Below, piece by piece: positions 12,183 through 21,379 of a stretch of 64,000 nt of DNA (its first letter is position 1; each line of letters begins with the position of its first letter). A program made the position numbers and the translations under genes. The notes below the pieces were generated by a model. That model saw nothing but the letters and a program-made list of their open reading frames with translations, had not been told where the DNA came from and did not search any database. Origin of the DNA: Corynebacterium sphenisci DSM 44792 (GTDB lineage: Bacteria > Actinomycetota > Actinomycetes > Mycobacteriales > Mycobacteriaceae); contig NZ_CP009248.1 in NCBI RefSeq assembly GCF_001941505.1, positions 1,364,001 to 1,428,000 of the forward strand, in the 5' to 3' direction.

Positions 12183-13814
12183 GTGGCACACCCCCGTACG
12201 CCCCGTGGCAGGGGGCGCTGGATGCGCCCGCTCGCCGGCATCGTGATGGCCGGCATGTTCGCCTCCCAGGCCCAGTTCGCCGCGGCCGAGCCACGCAACG
12301 TGGACCCCGCCGAGATCGCCGCCGCCCAGGGCGCGGCCGATTCCGCCGCCGGGGTGCTGCAGTCCCTGGTCGGCCAGGTCGCCGAGACCGAGGGCTCCCT
12401 GGCCGATCTGGAGCTGGAGCTCGGCGGCGTCCGCGAGGACGTCAACCGCGCCATGGTGGACCTGGACCGCGCCAACGCGGAGGCCGATCGGGCCCGCGCC
12501 GCGGTGGACTCCGCCCGCGCCGACCTCGACGGCTCCCGCACCCGGCTGCGCGTGGAGCAGGGCCGCTTCAACGAGCTGGCCCGGGCCATCATGCGCCAGG
12601 GCAAGACCATCGGCTCCGCCCTCGGCGGCGCCGACAACGTCGGCCAGGCCCTGGAGCGCGCCTCGGTGCTGCGCCGCAAGGCCGATGAGCAGCGCGCCAT
12701 CCTGGAGGACCTGGTCCGGGCGCGCACCCGCGACGCCAACCTGGAGGCCGCGCTGCGCGTGGCCGGCCGGGAGGCGGCCGCCGCCGCCGAGGCCGCCGCC
12801 GCCCGCAAGTCCGATGCCGAGGCCGCCTTCGCCGCCGCCCAGGATCGGCTCGCCGAGCGGCAGGGCGATCTGGAGCGCGCCCGCGCCGCCCGCGATTCCG
12901 CGATCGCCCAGCTGGAGGCCGCGCGCGCCGCGGTGGACCAGCTGCACCGGGACCGGGCCGCCTACGAGGACGAGCAGGAGCGCAAGCGCGCCGAGGCCGC
13001 CGCCGCGGAGGCCGCCGCCGAGGCCGCCCGCGAGGAGGCCGCCGAAAAGGCCGCGGAGGAGCGCGCCGCCGGGGCCGACTCCGACGCCGCCACCACCGAA
13101 ACCGCCGGGGAGCCCGGCTCCACCGGCTCGGACACCGCCGGCGCGACCGGCACCGAGTCGACCGGGGAGTCCGACGACCCCGCCGACGTCACCGAATCCG
13201 GCGCCGCCGACACCGGCACCGCCGAGTCCGACGGCACCGGGTCCGGCACCGCCGAGGCCGACGCGACCGAGTCCGACGGCACCGGGTCCGGCACCGCCGA
13301 CTCCGGCACCGGCGAGTCGGGGGCGACCACCGCCCCGGCGCAGACCGCCGCGCCCACCGACCCGGAGTCCGCCAGCCCCGCCGCCGGCTCCCGCTCCGCC
13401 AAGATCGAGAAGGTGATCAGCCGCGCCATGGCCCAGCTGGGCACCCCCTACGCCTGGGGCGGCGGCAACGCCAGCGGGCCCACCAAGGGCATCCGCGACG
13501 GCGGCACCGCCGACCGGCACGGCGACTACAACAAGGTCGGCTTCGACTGCTCCGGGCTCACCCTCTACGCCTACGCAGGGGTGGGCATCACCCTGCCGCA
13601 CTACACCGGCTACCAGTACCAGCGCGGCACCCACTACCCGGTCAGCCAGATGCAGCGCGGCGACCTGCTGTTCTGGGGCCCCAACGGGCACGGCCACGTC
13701 GCCATCTACCTCGGCGACGGCACCATGATCGAGGCCCCGCACTCCGGTTCGGTCGTCAAGATCTCCAAGGTGCGGTACAACGGCATGACCCCCAACGTGG
13801 TCCGGCTGCTCTAG
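12183..13814 (+). CDS. ripA: RipA-type NlpC/P60 peptidoglycan endopeptidase
   Basis: Secreted cell-wall hydrolase that cuts stem peptides at division sites (family role). It has 543 residues: a signal peptide (about 1-37, ending FAAAEP), a long Ala/Glu/Arg coiled coil (about 40-300), an acidic Thr/Ser/Gly linker with internal repeats, and a C-terminal NlpC/P60 domain (about 415-543). The triad C456, H505, E517 has the same spacing (49 and 12) as C383/H432/E444 of mycobacterial RipA. The GTG is chosen because AAGGAG lies five bases upstream and a normal signal peptide follows; an in-frame ATG at 12066 would bury the signal. No ripB neighbour is present. Confidence 0.93.
   Translation: MAHPRTPRGRGRWMRPLAGIVMAGMFASQAQFAAAEPRNVDPAEIAAAQGAADSAAGVLQSLVGQVAETEGSLADLELELGGVREDVNRAMVDLDRANAEADRARAAVDSARADLDGSRTRLRVEQGRFNELARAIMRQGKTIGSALGGADNVGQALERASVLRRKADEQRAILEDLVRARTRDANLEAALRVAGREAAAAAEAAAARKSDAEAAFAAAQDRLAERQGDLERARAARDSAIAQLEAARAAVDQLHRDRAAYEDEQERKRAEAAAAEAAAEAAREEAAEKAAEERAAGADSDAATTETAGEPGSTGSDTAGATGTESTGESDDPADVTESGAADTGTAESDGTGSGTAEADATESDGTGSGTADSGTGESGATTAPAQTAAPTDPESASPAAGSRSAKIEKVISRAMAQLGTPYAWGGGNASGPTKGIRDGGTADRHGDYNKVGFDCSGLTLYAYAGVGITLPHYTGYQYQRGTHYPVSQMQRGDLLFWGPNGHGHVAIYLGDGTMIEAPHSGSVVKISKVRYNGMTPNVVRLL
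13224..13298 (+). repeat. 45-base direct repeat in the RipA linker
   Basis: The same 30 bases (codons for ESDGTGSGTA) occur at 13224-13253 and 13269-13298. The repeat keeps frame and lies in the low-complexity linker before the catalytic domain. Confidence 0.8.
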
Positions 13815-13833
13815 CCGGCCCGCCCCGGGCGAT

Positions 13834-13867
13834 GGCGGCGCCCCGCGCCCCGGCGCGGGGCGCCGCC
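13834..13867 (+). terminator. 15-bp perfect hairpin after ripA
   Basis: Arms 13834-13848 and 13853-13867 pair fully around a four-base loop, 20 bases after the ripA stop. No T-tract. Confidence 0.7.
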
Positions 13868-13917
13868 GTCGTCGGGGGCAGGATCGGGGCATCGGAGGAA
13901 GGAAGGGCGCACGGGCC

Positions 13918-14901
13918 ATGAACGAGGCAGAGCCGGCGGGGGCCGCCGCGGAGGACCTGCGGCGGCTGCTCGCCGAGATGAGCACCGTGGTGGTCGGCCA
14001 GTCCCGGCTGCTGCGCGGCCTGGTGGTGGCGATGCTCGCCGGGGGGCACGTGCTCGTCGAGGGCGTGCCCGGGGTGGCCAAGACCCTCGCCGTGTCCACC
14101 TTCGCCGACGCCGTCGGCGGGGATTTCCGGCGCATCCAGTTCACCCCGGACCTGGTGCCCGCCGACATCGCCGGCACCCGGATCTTCCGCCAGGACACCG
14201 GGGAGTTCACCGTGGAGCCCGGCCCGGTGATGACCAACGTGGTGCTCGCCGACGAGATCAACCGGGCCCCGGCGAAGGTGCAGTCCGCGCTGCTGGAGGT
14301 GATGGCCGAACGCCAGGTCTCCATCGGCGGAACCACCCTGGCGGTGCCGGACCCCTTCCTGGTGCTGGCCACCCAGAACCCGATCGAGAACCAGGGGGTC
14401 TACCCGCTGCCGGAGGCGCAGCGGGACCGCTTCCTGCTGCATATCCTGGTCGGCTACCCCACCCCGGCGGAGGAGCGCGAGATCGTCTACCGGATGGGCG
14501 GGGAGCCGCCCCGGGCCCGCCGGGTGCTCGACCCCGCCCGGATGCGGGCGCTGCAGCGCGCCACCCGCGAGGTGTTCGTGCACCACAGCCTGATCGACTA
14601 CGTGGTGGCGGTGGTGGAGCTCACCCGCAACCCGCTGCGCGCCGATCTCGTCGACGTGGACCGCCAGCTCGCCTTCGGCGCCTCCCCGCGGGCCACCCTG
14701 GGCGCCATCGCCGCGGCCCGGGCCACCGCGCTGCTCGCCGGCCGGGACTACGTCATCCCCGAGGACGTCGTCGACGTGCTGCCCGATGTGCTCCGGCACC
14801 GGCTGGTGCTCAGCTACGAGGGCATCGCCGACGAGGTCACCCCGGATCAGCTCGTGCAGCGGGTGCTCGCCTCGGTGCGGCTGCCCGCCCCGGGTGCCTG
14901 A
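13918..14901 (+). CDS. moxR: MoxR-family AAA+ ATPase
   Basis: AAA+ chaperone-like ATPase of 327 residues. Walker A is GVPGVAKT (about 49-56), Walker B VVLADEINRAPAKVQSALLEVM, and the sensor region ATQNPIENQGVYPLPEAQRDRF, all typical of MoxR. It heads a three-gene operon with DUF58 and VWA genes, which in other bacteria work together on folding or metal insertion of envelope proteins; the client here is unknown. An AGGAAGGAAGG stretch lies upstream of the ATG. The same order follows ripA in mycobacteria (moxR1). Confidence 0.93.
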   Translation: MNEAEPAGAAAEDLRRLLAEMSTVVVGQSRLLRGLVVAMLAGGHVLVEGVPGVAKTLAVSTFADAVGGDFRRIQFTPDLVPADIAGTRIFRQDTGEFTVEPGPVMTNVVLADEINRAPAKVQSALLEVMAERQVSIGGTTLAVPDPFLVLATQNPIENQGVYPLPEAQRDRFLLHILVGYPTPAEEREIVYRMGGEPPRARRVLDPARMRALQRATREVFVHHSLIDYVVAVVELTRNPLRADLVDVDRQLAFGASPRATLGAIAAARATALLAGRDYVIPEDVVDVLPDVLRHRLVLSYEGIADEVTPDQLVQRVLASVRLPAPGA

Positions 14902-14902
14902 G

Positions 14903-15772
14903 ATGGCCGCGCCGGTGGACCGGGGCGCGGATCTGGCCCGGCTGCTGCGCCATCTGGAGCTCACCGTCACCCGCCGCCTGGACGGGCTGCTGCGCGGCTC
15001 CTTCCCCTCCGCTCGGCCGGGGCCGGGGAGCGAACCCGACGCCGCCCGGGAGTACGCGCCCGGCGATGACGTGCGGCTGATGGACTGGCCGGCCACCGCC
15101 CGCACCGGGGTGGCCCAGGTGCGCGACCCGATCGCGGAGCGCGAGCTGGAGGCCTGGCTGATCGCCGATGCGCCGGCCCGGCTGGACGCCGGGGCGGGGG
15201 AGCTGACCAAACGGCATCTGCTGCTCGACGCCTGCGCGGCGGTGGCGCTGCTCAACGACGGCCCCGGCGACCGCACCGGCCTGCTCGCCGGGACCCTGGT
15301 GCTGCCCCCGGCGTCCGGCCGGCGCGCCGCCCGCCGGCTGCTCGCCGCCGTCGCCGAGCACCGCGGCGGGGCCACCCTGGCCGCCGATCTCGCCGCGCTG
15401 CGCGCCCGCGCCCCGCGGGCCGGGCTGGTGGTGGTGGTCTCCGACTTCCTCGGCCCCCTGGACTGGGCGGCCCCGCTGCGGGTGGCCGCCGCCCGGGCGG
15501 AGGTGCTCGCCATCCGGCTCACCGACCCCGCCGACGAGGCGCTGCCCGGGGCCGGCCCGGTGGCCCTGGCCGACCCCGAGGACGGCCGGGTGCTCGAGGT
15601 GGAGGTCGACGAGCGGCTGCGCGCCGACTACGCCGCCGCCGCGCTCGCGCACCGCGCCGAGGTGGCCCGGGTGCTGCGCGGGGCCGGGGCCCGGCTGGTG
15701 GAGCTGCGCACCGACTCCGACTGGGTGGCCGATCTGGCCCGGCAGCTGGCCCGGGGACGGGGGCGGCGCTGA
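14903..15772 (+). CDS. DUF58 domain protein
   Basis: A 289-residue partner of MoxR. It carries the DUF58 signature [20 protein letters not shown] (about 49-68) and a VWA-like second half (LVVVVSDFL...). The ATG lies one base after the moxR stop, and the stop shares a base with the next ATG (TGATG), so the three genes form a tight operon. No membrane segment is visible. Role: probable adaptor between the MoxR ATPase and its clients (inference from the conserved trio). Confidence 0.88.
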   Translation: MAAPVDRGADLARLLRHLELTVTRRLDGLLRGSFPSARPGPGSEPDAAREYAPGDDVRLMDWPATARTGVAQVRDPIAERELEAWLIADAPARLDAGAGELTKRHLLLDACAAVALLNDGPGDRTGLLAGTLVLPPASGRRAARRLLAAVAEHRGGATLAADLAALRARAPRAGLVVVVSDFLGPLDWAAPLRVAAARAEVLAIRLTDPADEALPGAGPVALADPEDGRVLEVEVDERLRADYAAAALAHRAEVARVLRGAGARLVELRTDSDWVADLARQLARGRGRR

Positions 15773-16740
15773 TGTTCGCGCACCCCGCCTGGCTCGCCGG
15801 GATCGCCGCGGCCGCGCTGCTCGCCGCCGGCTACGCGGCGGCGGCGCGCCGGGGCCGGCGCCGGGCGCTGCCCTTCGGCAACCTCGCCACCCTGGCCCGG
15901 GTCGCCGGCGGCCGGCGGGCCCCGCTGCGCCACGCCCCGGCGGCGGCGCTGCTGGCGGCCACCGCGCTGCTGGCCATCGCCCTGGCCGGGCCGGTGGGCG
16001 AGACGAAGGTGGCCCGCAACCGGGCCACGGTGATGCTGGTCGTCGACGTCAGCTACTCCATGGGCTCCGCCGACGTCGCCCCGGACCGGCTCAGCGCCGC
16101 CAAGGCCGCCGGCGCCGACTTCATCGCCGACCTGCCCGCCGATCTCAACGTCGGCCTGGTCACCTTCTCCGGGCGGGCGCGCACCCCGGTGGCGCCGACC
16201 ACCGACCACGACCGGGTGGCCCGCGCCCTGGCCGGGGCGCAGCTGGACACCGCCACCGCCACCGGGGACGCGATCATGGCGGCCCTGGAGGCCGTCGAGG
16301 CCCTCGACGCGGCACTGCCCGGCGGGCAGGGCCCGCCGCCTGCCTCGGTGGTGCTGCTCTCCGACGGCAAGCAGACCATCCCCGCCGAACTGGACGCCCC
16401 CCGCGGGGCCTACACCGCCGCCGACGAGGCCGCCCGCCGGGGCGTGCCGGTGTCCACGATCAGCTTCGGCACCGCCGAGGGCACGGTGATCATCGACGGG
16501 GAGCGGGTGCCGGTGCCCACCGACGACGCCTCCCTCGCCGAGATCGCCGCCCGCACCGGCGGCGCCTTCCACGCCGCGGGCACCGCGGGCGAACTGCAGG
16601 AGGCCTACGCCGACCTCGCCGAGGACATCGGCTGGGAGCTGCGCCGGGAGGAGGATCCGCGGCCGTGGACCATCGCCGCACTGGCGGTGGCCGCCCTCGG
16701 CGCGGCCGCCGCGGCGGCCGACGCGCGCAGGGCGCCCTAA
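15772..16740 (+). CDS. VWA domain membrane protein
   Basis: A 322-residue BatA-like protein. There are two N-terminal membrane helices (about 5-25 and 55-75), then a von Willebrand A domain with the metal site DVSYSMGS (about residues 92-99) and the later SDGKQT. A C-terminal helix (about 298-318) anchors the other end. The VWA domain probably faces outside and binds a metal-dependent ligand. It completes the moxR-DUF58-VWA set; the ferrochelatase gene that follows has its own promoter. Confidence 0.88.
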   Translation: MFAHPAWLAGIAAAALLAAGYAAAARRGRRRALPFGNLATLARVAGGRRAPLRHAPAAALLAATALLAIALAGPVGETKVARNRATVMLVVDVSYSMGSADVAPDRLSAAKAAGADFIADLPADLNVGLVTFSGRARTPVAPTTDHDRVARALAGAQLDTATATGDAIMAALEAVEALDAALPGGQGPPPASVVLLSDGKQTIPAELDAPRGAYTAADEAARRGVPVSTISFGTAEGTVIIDGERVPVPTDDASLAEIAARTGGAFHAAGTAGELQEAYADLAEDIGWELRREEDPRPWTIAALAVAALGAAAAAADARRAP

Positions 16741-16768
16741 CCCGTGCCCCGGGCGGCGGGGGCGGGGC

Positions 16769-16774
16769 TACACT
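16769..16774 (+). promoter_or_regulatory. leaderless -10 element of the ferrochelatase gene
   Basis: TACACT, seven bases before the ATG at 16782. It fixes that ATG rather than the longer frame from 16665. Confidence 0.65.
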
Positions 16775-16781
16775 GTCCGGC

Positions 16782-17939
16782 ATGACCGCCGCCAGCTACG
16801 CCAACTACGACGCACTGCTGCTCCTCTCCTTCGGGGGACCGGAGAAGATGGAGGACGTCCGGCCCTTCCTGGAGAACGTCACCCGGGGCCGCGGGATCCC
16901 CCCGGAGCGCCTCGACGAGGTCGGCGCGCACTACAAGCACTTCGGGGGCAAGTCCCCGCTCAACGACCTCAACCGGGAGATCATGGACCATGTCCGGCTG
17001 GCCCTGGACGCCCGCGGGATCCGGATGCCGATCTACTTCGGCAACCGCAACTGGCACCCCATGCTCGAGGACACGGTGGAGAAGATGGCCGCCGACGGGG
17101 TGCGCAGCGCCCTGGTCTTCGCCACCTCCGCCTGGGCCGGCTACTCCGGCTGCCGGCAGTACCACGAGGACCTGGAGCGGGCCCGGGAGCACCTCGCCGA
17201 ACGAAAACTCGAGCCGATCCGGATGGAGAAGATCCGCGGCTTCCACGACCACCCCCTGTTCATCGAGGCCTTCGCCCAGGGCGTGCGCGACTCCTTCGCG
17301 AAACTGCCCGAGGACCGCCGCGGCGAGGCCCGGCTGATCTTCACCGCGCACTCCATCCCGGATTCCGCGGACATCGCCTCCGGCCCCGCCGGGGAGGGCA
17401 CCCGGCTGTACTCCCGGCAGGTCGCCGAGGCCGCCCGCCTCGTCGCCGAGGCCGTCGGGGTCGCGGAATACGACGTGGTATGGCAGTCCCGCTCCGGCCC
17501 GCCCTCGGTGCCCTGGCTGGAGCCGGACGTGGTCGACCATGTCGAGGAGCTCTGCGAGGACGGGCTGCGCGCCGCGGTGGTGTGCCCCATCGGCTTCATC
17601 TCCGATCACATCGAGGTGGCCTGGGACCTCGACTCGGAGCTGCAGGACGAGATGGACCACCACGACATCGTGATCGAGCGCTCCGCCACCCCGGGCCCCA
17701 CCGAGGAGTTCGCGGAGATGGTGGTGGAGCTCATCCGGGAGCGCACCGACGGGCTGCCGGTGCGCCGGCTGGGCACCCTGCCGCAGCACGGCGCGAACGT
17801 CGACGGCGAGCCCTGCGCCACCCGGTGCTGCACGCCGCCGAAGCGCCCCGGCCACCCGGGCGGCCATCCCGGCGGGCACCCGGGCGGCCACCCCGGCGGA
17901 CGCCCGGGCGGCCACCCCGGCGGACACCCGGGCGCCTAG
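16782..17939 (+). CDS. cpfC: coproporphyrin III ferrochelatase with His-rich tail
   Basis: Inserts iron into coproporphyrin III in the actinobacterial coproporphyrin-dependent haem pathway. It has 385 residues. Cysteines at C124 ([11 protein letters not shown]), C345, C349 and C350 (CATRCC) match the four-cysteine [2Fe-2S] pattern of actinobacterial ferrochelatases. The family normally ends soon after these cysteines; here residues 358-385 are seven four-residue units of the type HPGG, with six histidines. The tail looks metal-binding, perhaps an iron store or nickel/zinc binder (inference). The older name hemH is also in use. The stop shares CTAG with the convergent gene. Confidence 0.95.
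   Translation: MTAASYANYDALLLLSFGGPEKMEDVRPFLENVTRGRGIPPERLDEVGAHYKHFGGKSPLNDLNREIMDHVRLALDARGIRMPIYFGNRNWHPMLEDTVEKMAADGVRSALVFATSAWAGYSGCRQYHEDLERAREHLAERKLEPIRMEKIRGFHDHPLFIEAFAQGVRDSFAKLPEDRRGEARLIFTAHSIPDSADIASGPAGEGTRLYSRQVAEAARLVAEAVGVAEYDVVWQSRSGPPSVPWLEPDVVDHVEELCEDGLRAAVVCPIGFISDHIEVAWDLDSELQDEMDHHDIVIERSATPGPTEEFAEMVVELIRERTDGLPVRRLGTLPQHGANVDGEPCATRCCTPPKRPGHPGGHPGGHPGGHPGGRPGGHPGGHPGA
17853..17936 (+). repeat. seven tandem 12-base repeats encoding HPGG
   Basis: Imperfect 12-base units (CAC-CCG-GGC-GGC and variants) run to the codon before the cpfC stop. Units alternate between two synonymous spellings, giving a secondary 24-base period. One unit has Arg for His and the last ends in Ala. 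Confidence 0.85.
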
Positions 17940-18754
17940 CCGGCGGCGTCCTGCCAGGTGCGCACCGCGTAATCCACCGCCGCCATCCGAGCCAGCCGCA
18001 CCGGCCGGTGCAGCCGGGCCAGCTCCGGGTCGGCGGCGGCGCCGGCGGCCGCCCGCGCCCCGGCGAGGATCGCGGCGACCCGATCCGCCCGGGCGAGCAG
18101 CCCGGCGGCCCGCCGCGGCAGCGCCGCCGGGGTCTCCGCCAGATCCAGGTGATCGTCCAGCCGGCCCACGGTGAGCGCCGGATCCGCCCCCGCCGCGACC
18201 CCGCCCGGGCACCGGGCCGCGATCGCCGCGGCCGCCTCCCGGGTGGCCTCGGCGAGCAGCAGATCCGCCTCGCCGGGGGAGAGGTGCGCCGGCTCCGGCA
18301 GCGGGCCCTCGATGCTGTGCCAGCGCCAGGCCACCCCGCCGCGGGCGCGCGCCGGCACCAGCACATGCCGCCAGCCCGGCGCCGCGTCGGCGAGTACCAC
18401 CGCCGCCCCCGCCGCCCGGGCCTCCGCCGCGACCGGGGCGTCCGCGGGCAGCGCCGGGGCGTCGCCCGGCCCGGAGAGCACCAGGCGCACCACCGGCTCC
18501 TCGGCCAGCCCGCGCGGCCGATCCCCGGCGACGGCGCGCACCAGGCGCAGCAGCCCGGCGGCCCCCGGATCCCCGGAGAGGTCCACCACCTCCGGCACCA
18601 CCGCGTCGACCAGGGCCACGCCCTGGCGGCCGGTGAGCGCGGTCAACGCGGCCAGCACATGGTCCCAGCCGGCGTGCCCGGTCGCCCAGGCGCCCAGCCA
18701 CAGCGCGCAATGCTGCGCCGGATGCCACACCCGGGCCAGCTCCCTCGTCTCCAT
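17936..18754 (-). CDS. hypothetical protein
   Basis: A 272-residue protein that I do not recognise. It is Ala/Arg/Leu-rich and probably soluble: no signal peptide or membrane helix is seen. The N-terminus contains [25 protein letters not shown], and the middle has [18 protein letters not shown]. Codon use matches the neighbours. A leaderless -10 (TAACCT) lies eight bases before the ATG, and this promoter interlocks with that of the divergent DUF3097 gene. Its stop shares CTAG with the end of cpfC. The clean promoter and the packing against both neighbours support a real gene. Confidence 0.7.
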   Translation of the reverse strand: METRELARVWHPAQHCALWLGAWATGHAGWDHVLAALTALTGRQGVALVDAVVPEVVDLSGDPGAAGLLRLVRAVAGDRPRGLAEEPVVRLVLSGPGDAPALPADAPVAAEARAAGAAVVLADAAPGWRHVLVPARARGGVAWRWHSIEGPLPEPAHLSPGEADLLLAEATREAAAAIAARCPGGVAAGADPALTVGRLDDHLDLAETPAALPRRAAGLLARADRVAAILAGARAAAGAAADPELARLHRPVRLARMAAVDYAVRTWQDAAG

Positions 18755-18762
18755 GGGGGGCC

Positions 18763-18768
18763 AGGTTA
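18763..18768 (-). promoter_or_regulatory. leaderless -10 of the 18754 gene, interlocked with the DUF3097 promoter
   Basis: Reads TAACCT on the minus strand, eight bases before the ATG at 18754. It shares bases 18767-18768 with the plus-strand -10. Confidence 0.65.
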
Positions 18769-18772
18769 GTCT
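18767..18772 (+). promoter_or_regulatory. leaderless -10 element of the DUF3097 gene
   Basis: TAGTCT, eight bases before the ATG at 18781. It selects this ATG over one two codons upstream (18775). Confidence 0.65.
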
Positions 18773-18780
18773 CGGTGCCC

Positions 18781-19629
18781 ATGGACCGTTACGACAGGTA
18801 CTCCGGGCAGGACATCCTCGGCCGCGGCGCGCGGGCGCATCCGCGGCGCAACCCGCCGCCGGCGCCGGAGGTGGTCGCCGAACCGGGGCTGGTCGCCGAA
18901 GTCGCCGACGACGGCTGGGTGGGCGCGGTGGTCGGCTTCGAGCGCGCCCCCGGCGGCGAGCACGTGCGCCTGGAGGACCGCCGCGGCCGGGTGCGGCTGT
19001 TCCCGCTGCGCCCGCGCGGCTTCCTCGTCGACGGCGCCGAGGTCACCCTGGTCGCCCCGGCGCGGCCGGCCGCCGATCCGCGCCGGAACCGCTCCGCCTC
19101 CGGCTCCCGGCGGGTCGCCGATCTCCGCGCCCGGGTGGCCCAGCCCTCCCGGATCTGGGTGGAGGGCATCCACGACGCCGCCATCGTGGAGCGGGTCTGG
19201 GGCCACGACCTGCGGGTGGAGGGGGTGGTGGTGGAGCACCTGGAGGGCCTGGACAACCTCGCGGCGCGGCTCGCCGAGTTCCGGCCCGGGCCGGGCCGGC
19301 GGGTCGGGGTGCTCGCCGACCACCTCGTCGAGGGCACCAAGGAGGCCCGGCTGACCCGGGGCCTGGGCCCGCATGTGCTGGTCACCGGGCACCCCTACGT
19401 CGACGTGTGGCAGGCGGTGAAACCCGCCGCGGTGGGCATCCCCGCCTGGCCGGAGGTGCCCCGCGGGGAGGACTGGAAGACCGGGGTGTGCGCCCGGCTG
19501 GGCTGGGGGGACCCGGCCGAGGGCTGGCCCCGGGTGCGCGACGCGGTGCGCGGTTTCCGGGACCTGGAGCCGGCGCTGCTGGGCGCGGTGGAGCGGCTCA
19601 TCGACTTCGTCACCGAGCCCGGGGCCTGA
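18781..19629 (+). CDS. DUF3097 family protein
   Basis: A 282-residue actinobacterial protein of the DUF3097 type; function unknown. The N-terminal third is a small beta-rich domain (VAEVADDGWVGAVVGFE). The remainder has WVEGIHDAAIVERVWG and VLADHLVEGTKEARL, spaced like the Glu and Asp-x-Asp motifs of TOPRIM folds. A nucleic-acid role is therefore possible (inference from motif spacing only). It is leaderless and divergent from the hypothetical gene at 18754, and lies 42 bases before the NfeD-SPFH pair. Confidence 0.82.
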   Translation: MDRYDRYSGQDILGRGARAHPRRNPPPAPEVVAEPGLVAEVADDGWVGAVVGFERAPGGEHVRLEDRRGRVRLFPLRPRGFLVDGAEVTLVAPARPAADPRRNRSASGSRRVADLRARVAQPSRIWVEGIHDAAIVERVWGHDLRVEGVVVEHLEGLDNLAARLAEFRPGPGRRVGVLADHLVEGTKEARLTRGLGPHVLVTGHPYVDVWQAVKPAAVGIPAWPEVPRGEDWKTGVCARLGWGDPAEGWPRVRDAVRGFRDLEPALLGAVERLIDFVTEPGA

Positions 19630-19658
19630 TCCGCCCGGTCCCGGCCGCGGATCATGCG

Positions 19659-19664
19659 TACCCT
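19659..19664 (+). promoter_or_regulatory. leaderless -10 element of the nfeD-SPFH operon
   Basis: TACCCT, seven bases before the GTG at 19672. It lies inside codons 2-4 of the longer ATG-start frame, which argues for the GTG. Confidence 0.55.
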
Positions 19665-19671
19665 GGTGGCC

Positions 19672-20112
19672 GTGTCCGCGCTCATCTGGCTTCTCCTCGC
19701 CGCCGCGCTCGTCGGCGGTGAGCTCCTGCTCGGCGACCTCTCCCTGCTGATGCTCGGCGGGGGAGCGCTCGCCGCGGCCGGGGCCACCACCGCCGGCGCC
19801 CCCACCTGGGCGGCCGCCGTGGTCTTCGCGGCGGTCACCGCCCTGCTGCTCATCGCCGTGCGCCCCGCGCTGCGGCGCCGGATGGCGGCGCCCGACCGGG
19901 CCGCGGAACTCGAGGGCGGCACCCGGGCGCTGGCCGGGCGCACCGGGGTGGTCGTCGAGGACGTCGACGGCCTCTCCGGGCTCGTCCGGGTGGACGGCTC
20001 GCTGTGGTCGGCGCGTGCGCTCGTGGTGGGCGCCGCCTTCGGCCCCGGCGACCGGGTGACCGTGGTCCACGTCGACGGCAACACCGCCGTCGTCGACCAG
20101 GAGGTGCACTGA
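19672..20112 (+). CDS. NfeD-like membrane protein
   Basis: A 146-residue protein from the GTG at 19672; an ATG six codons upstream is the alternative. Two to three hydrophobic helices occupy residues 2-70. A C-terminal soluble OB-fold NfeD domain follows (GRTGVVVEDVDGLSGLVRVDGSLWSARAL... VTVVHVDGNTAVV). NfeD proteins pair with SPFH/stomatin proteins in membrane microdomains, and the SPFH gene starts four bases after this stop. Confidence 0.85.
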   Translation: MSALIWLLLAAALVGGELLLGDLSLLMLGGGALAAAGATTAGAPTWAAAVVFAAVTALLLIAVRPALRRRMAAPDRAAELEGGTRALAGRTGVVVEDVDGLSGLVRVDGSLWSARALVVGAAFGPGDRVTVVHVDGNTAVVDQEVH

Positions 20113-20116
20113 CCCC

Positions 20117-21379
20117 GTGTCCGAAATCGTACTCACCGTCGTCATCATCGCCCTGGTGGTGATCATCGTCGCCCGCTCGATGGTGCTCGTCCGCCAGGGC
20201 GAATCCGCCATCGTGGAGCGGCTGGGCCGCTACACCCGCACCCTCAACTCCGGACTGTCCTTCGTCATCCCCTTCATCGACACGGTGCGGGAGAAGGTGG
20301 ACACCCGCGAGCGGATGGTCACCTTCCCGCCGCAGGCGGTGATCACCGAGGACAACCTCACCGTCGCCATCGACACCGTGGTGACCTTCCAGGTCAACGA
20401 CCCGGCCCGGGCCATCTACGGGGTCAGCGACTACATCTTCGGCATCGAGCAGATCACCACCGCCACGCTGCGCGACGTCGTCGGCGGGCTCACCCTGGAG
20501 CAGACCCTGACCTCCCGGGAGTACATCAACCGCCGGCTGCGCGGCAGCCTCGACGAGGCCACCGCGAACTGGGGGCTGCGGATCGCCCGGGTGGAGCTGA
20601 AGGCCATCGACCCGCCGCCGTCGATCCAGCAGTCCATGGAGAAGCAGATGAAGGCGGACCGGGAGAAGCGGGCCATGATCCTCACCGCCGAGGGCACCCG
20701 AGAGGCCGAGATCAAGACCGCCGAGGGCCGCAAGCAGGCCCAGATCCTCTCCGCGGAGGGCGATAAGCACGCCGCGATCCTCGCCGCCGAGGCGGAGCGG
20801 CAGGCCACCATCCTGCGCGCCGAGGGCGAGCGCGCCGCACAGTACCTGCACGCCCAGGGCGAGGCCCGGGCGATCCGGAAGGTCAACGCGGCGGTGAAGG
20901 CCTCCGAGCTGACCCCCGAGGTGCTGGCCTGGCGCTACCTGGAGACCCTGCCGGAGCTGGCGAACCGGGACGGCAACTCGGTGTGGATGGTGCCCGCCCA
21001 GTTCGGCGACTCCCTGGAGTCCTTCGCCCGGGCCTTCGGACACCGCGACGAGGACGGGGTGTTCCGCTACGAGGCCCCGGAGGTCAGCGAGCGGGTCCGC
21101 GAGGAGGCCGCCGACGACGCCGAGGAGTGGTTCGACATGTCCACCAACCCGGAGATCGCCCGGGCGGTGGCCGCGGCCAACGAGGTCGCCAACCGGCCGG
21201 TGGCCGACCCGGTGGCCGATGCGGCGCAGAACCGCAAGGACCCCGCCGAGGCCGGCGCCGAACCGGAGGCCACCCGCGGCCTCGCCGCGCCCACCCCGGA
21301 CGACGCCTGGACCCGGGCCCCGCACCAGGCCCCGGACCCGCTGCCCGCCCCCCGCGAGCAGGACCGGCCGGAGGCCTAG
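20117..21379 (+). CDS. SPFH/band 7 (stomatin-like) membrane protein
   Basis: A 420-residue band 7 protein. There is one N-terminal membrane helix (about 3-22), an SPFH domain (about 25-190: RQGESAIVERLGRYTRTL... VDTRERMVTFPPQAVITEDN), then a long Ala/Glu/Arg helical region with repeats of the type ILxAEGxRxA (about 190-260). The C-terminal tail from about 330 is polar and of low complexity. The role is probably organising membrane microdomains or protease complexes with the NfeD partner. The GTG start lies four bases after nfeD. The stop shares CTAG with the convergent gene. Confidence 0.9.
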   Translation: MSEIVLTVVIIALVVIIVARSMVLVRQGESAIVERLGRYTRTLNSGLSFVIPFIDTVREKVDTRERMVTFPPQAVITEDNLTVAIDTVVTFQVNDPARAIYGVSDYIFGIEQITTATLRDVVGGLTLEQTLTSREYINRRLRGSLDEATANWGLRIARVELKAIDPPPSIQQSMEKQMKADREKRAMILTAEGTREAEIKTAEGRKQAQILSAEGDKHAAILAAEAERQATILRAEGERAAQYLHAQGEARAIRKVNAAVKASELTPEVLAWRYLETLPELANRDGNSVWMVPAQFGDSLESFARAFGHRDEDGVFRYEAPEVSERVREEAADDAEEWFDMSTNPEIARAVAAANEVANRPVADPVADAAQNRKDPAEAGAEPEATRGLAAPTPDDAWTRAPHQAPDPLPAPREQDRPEA

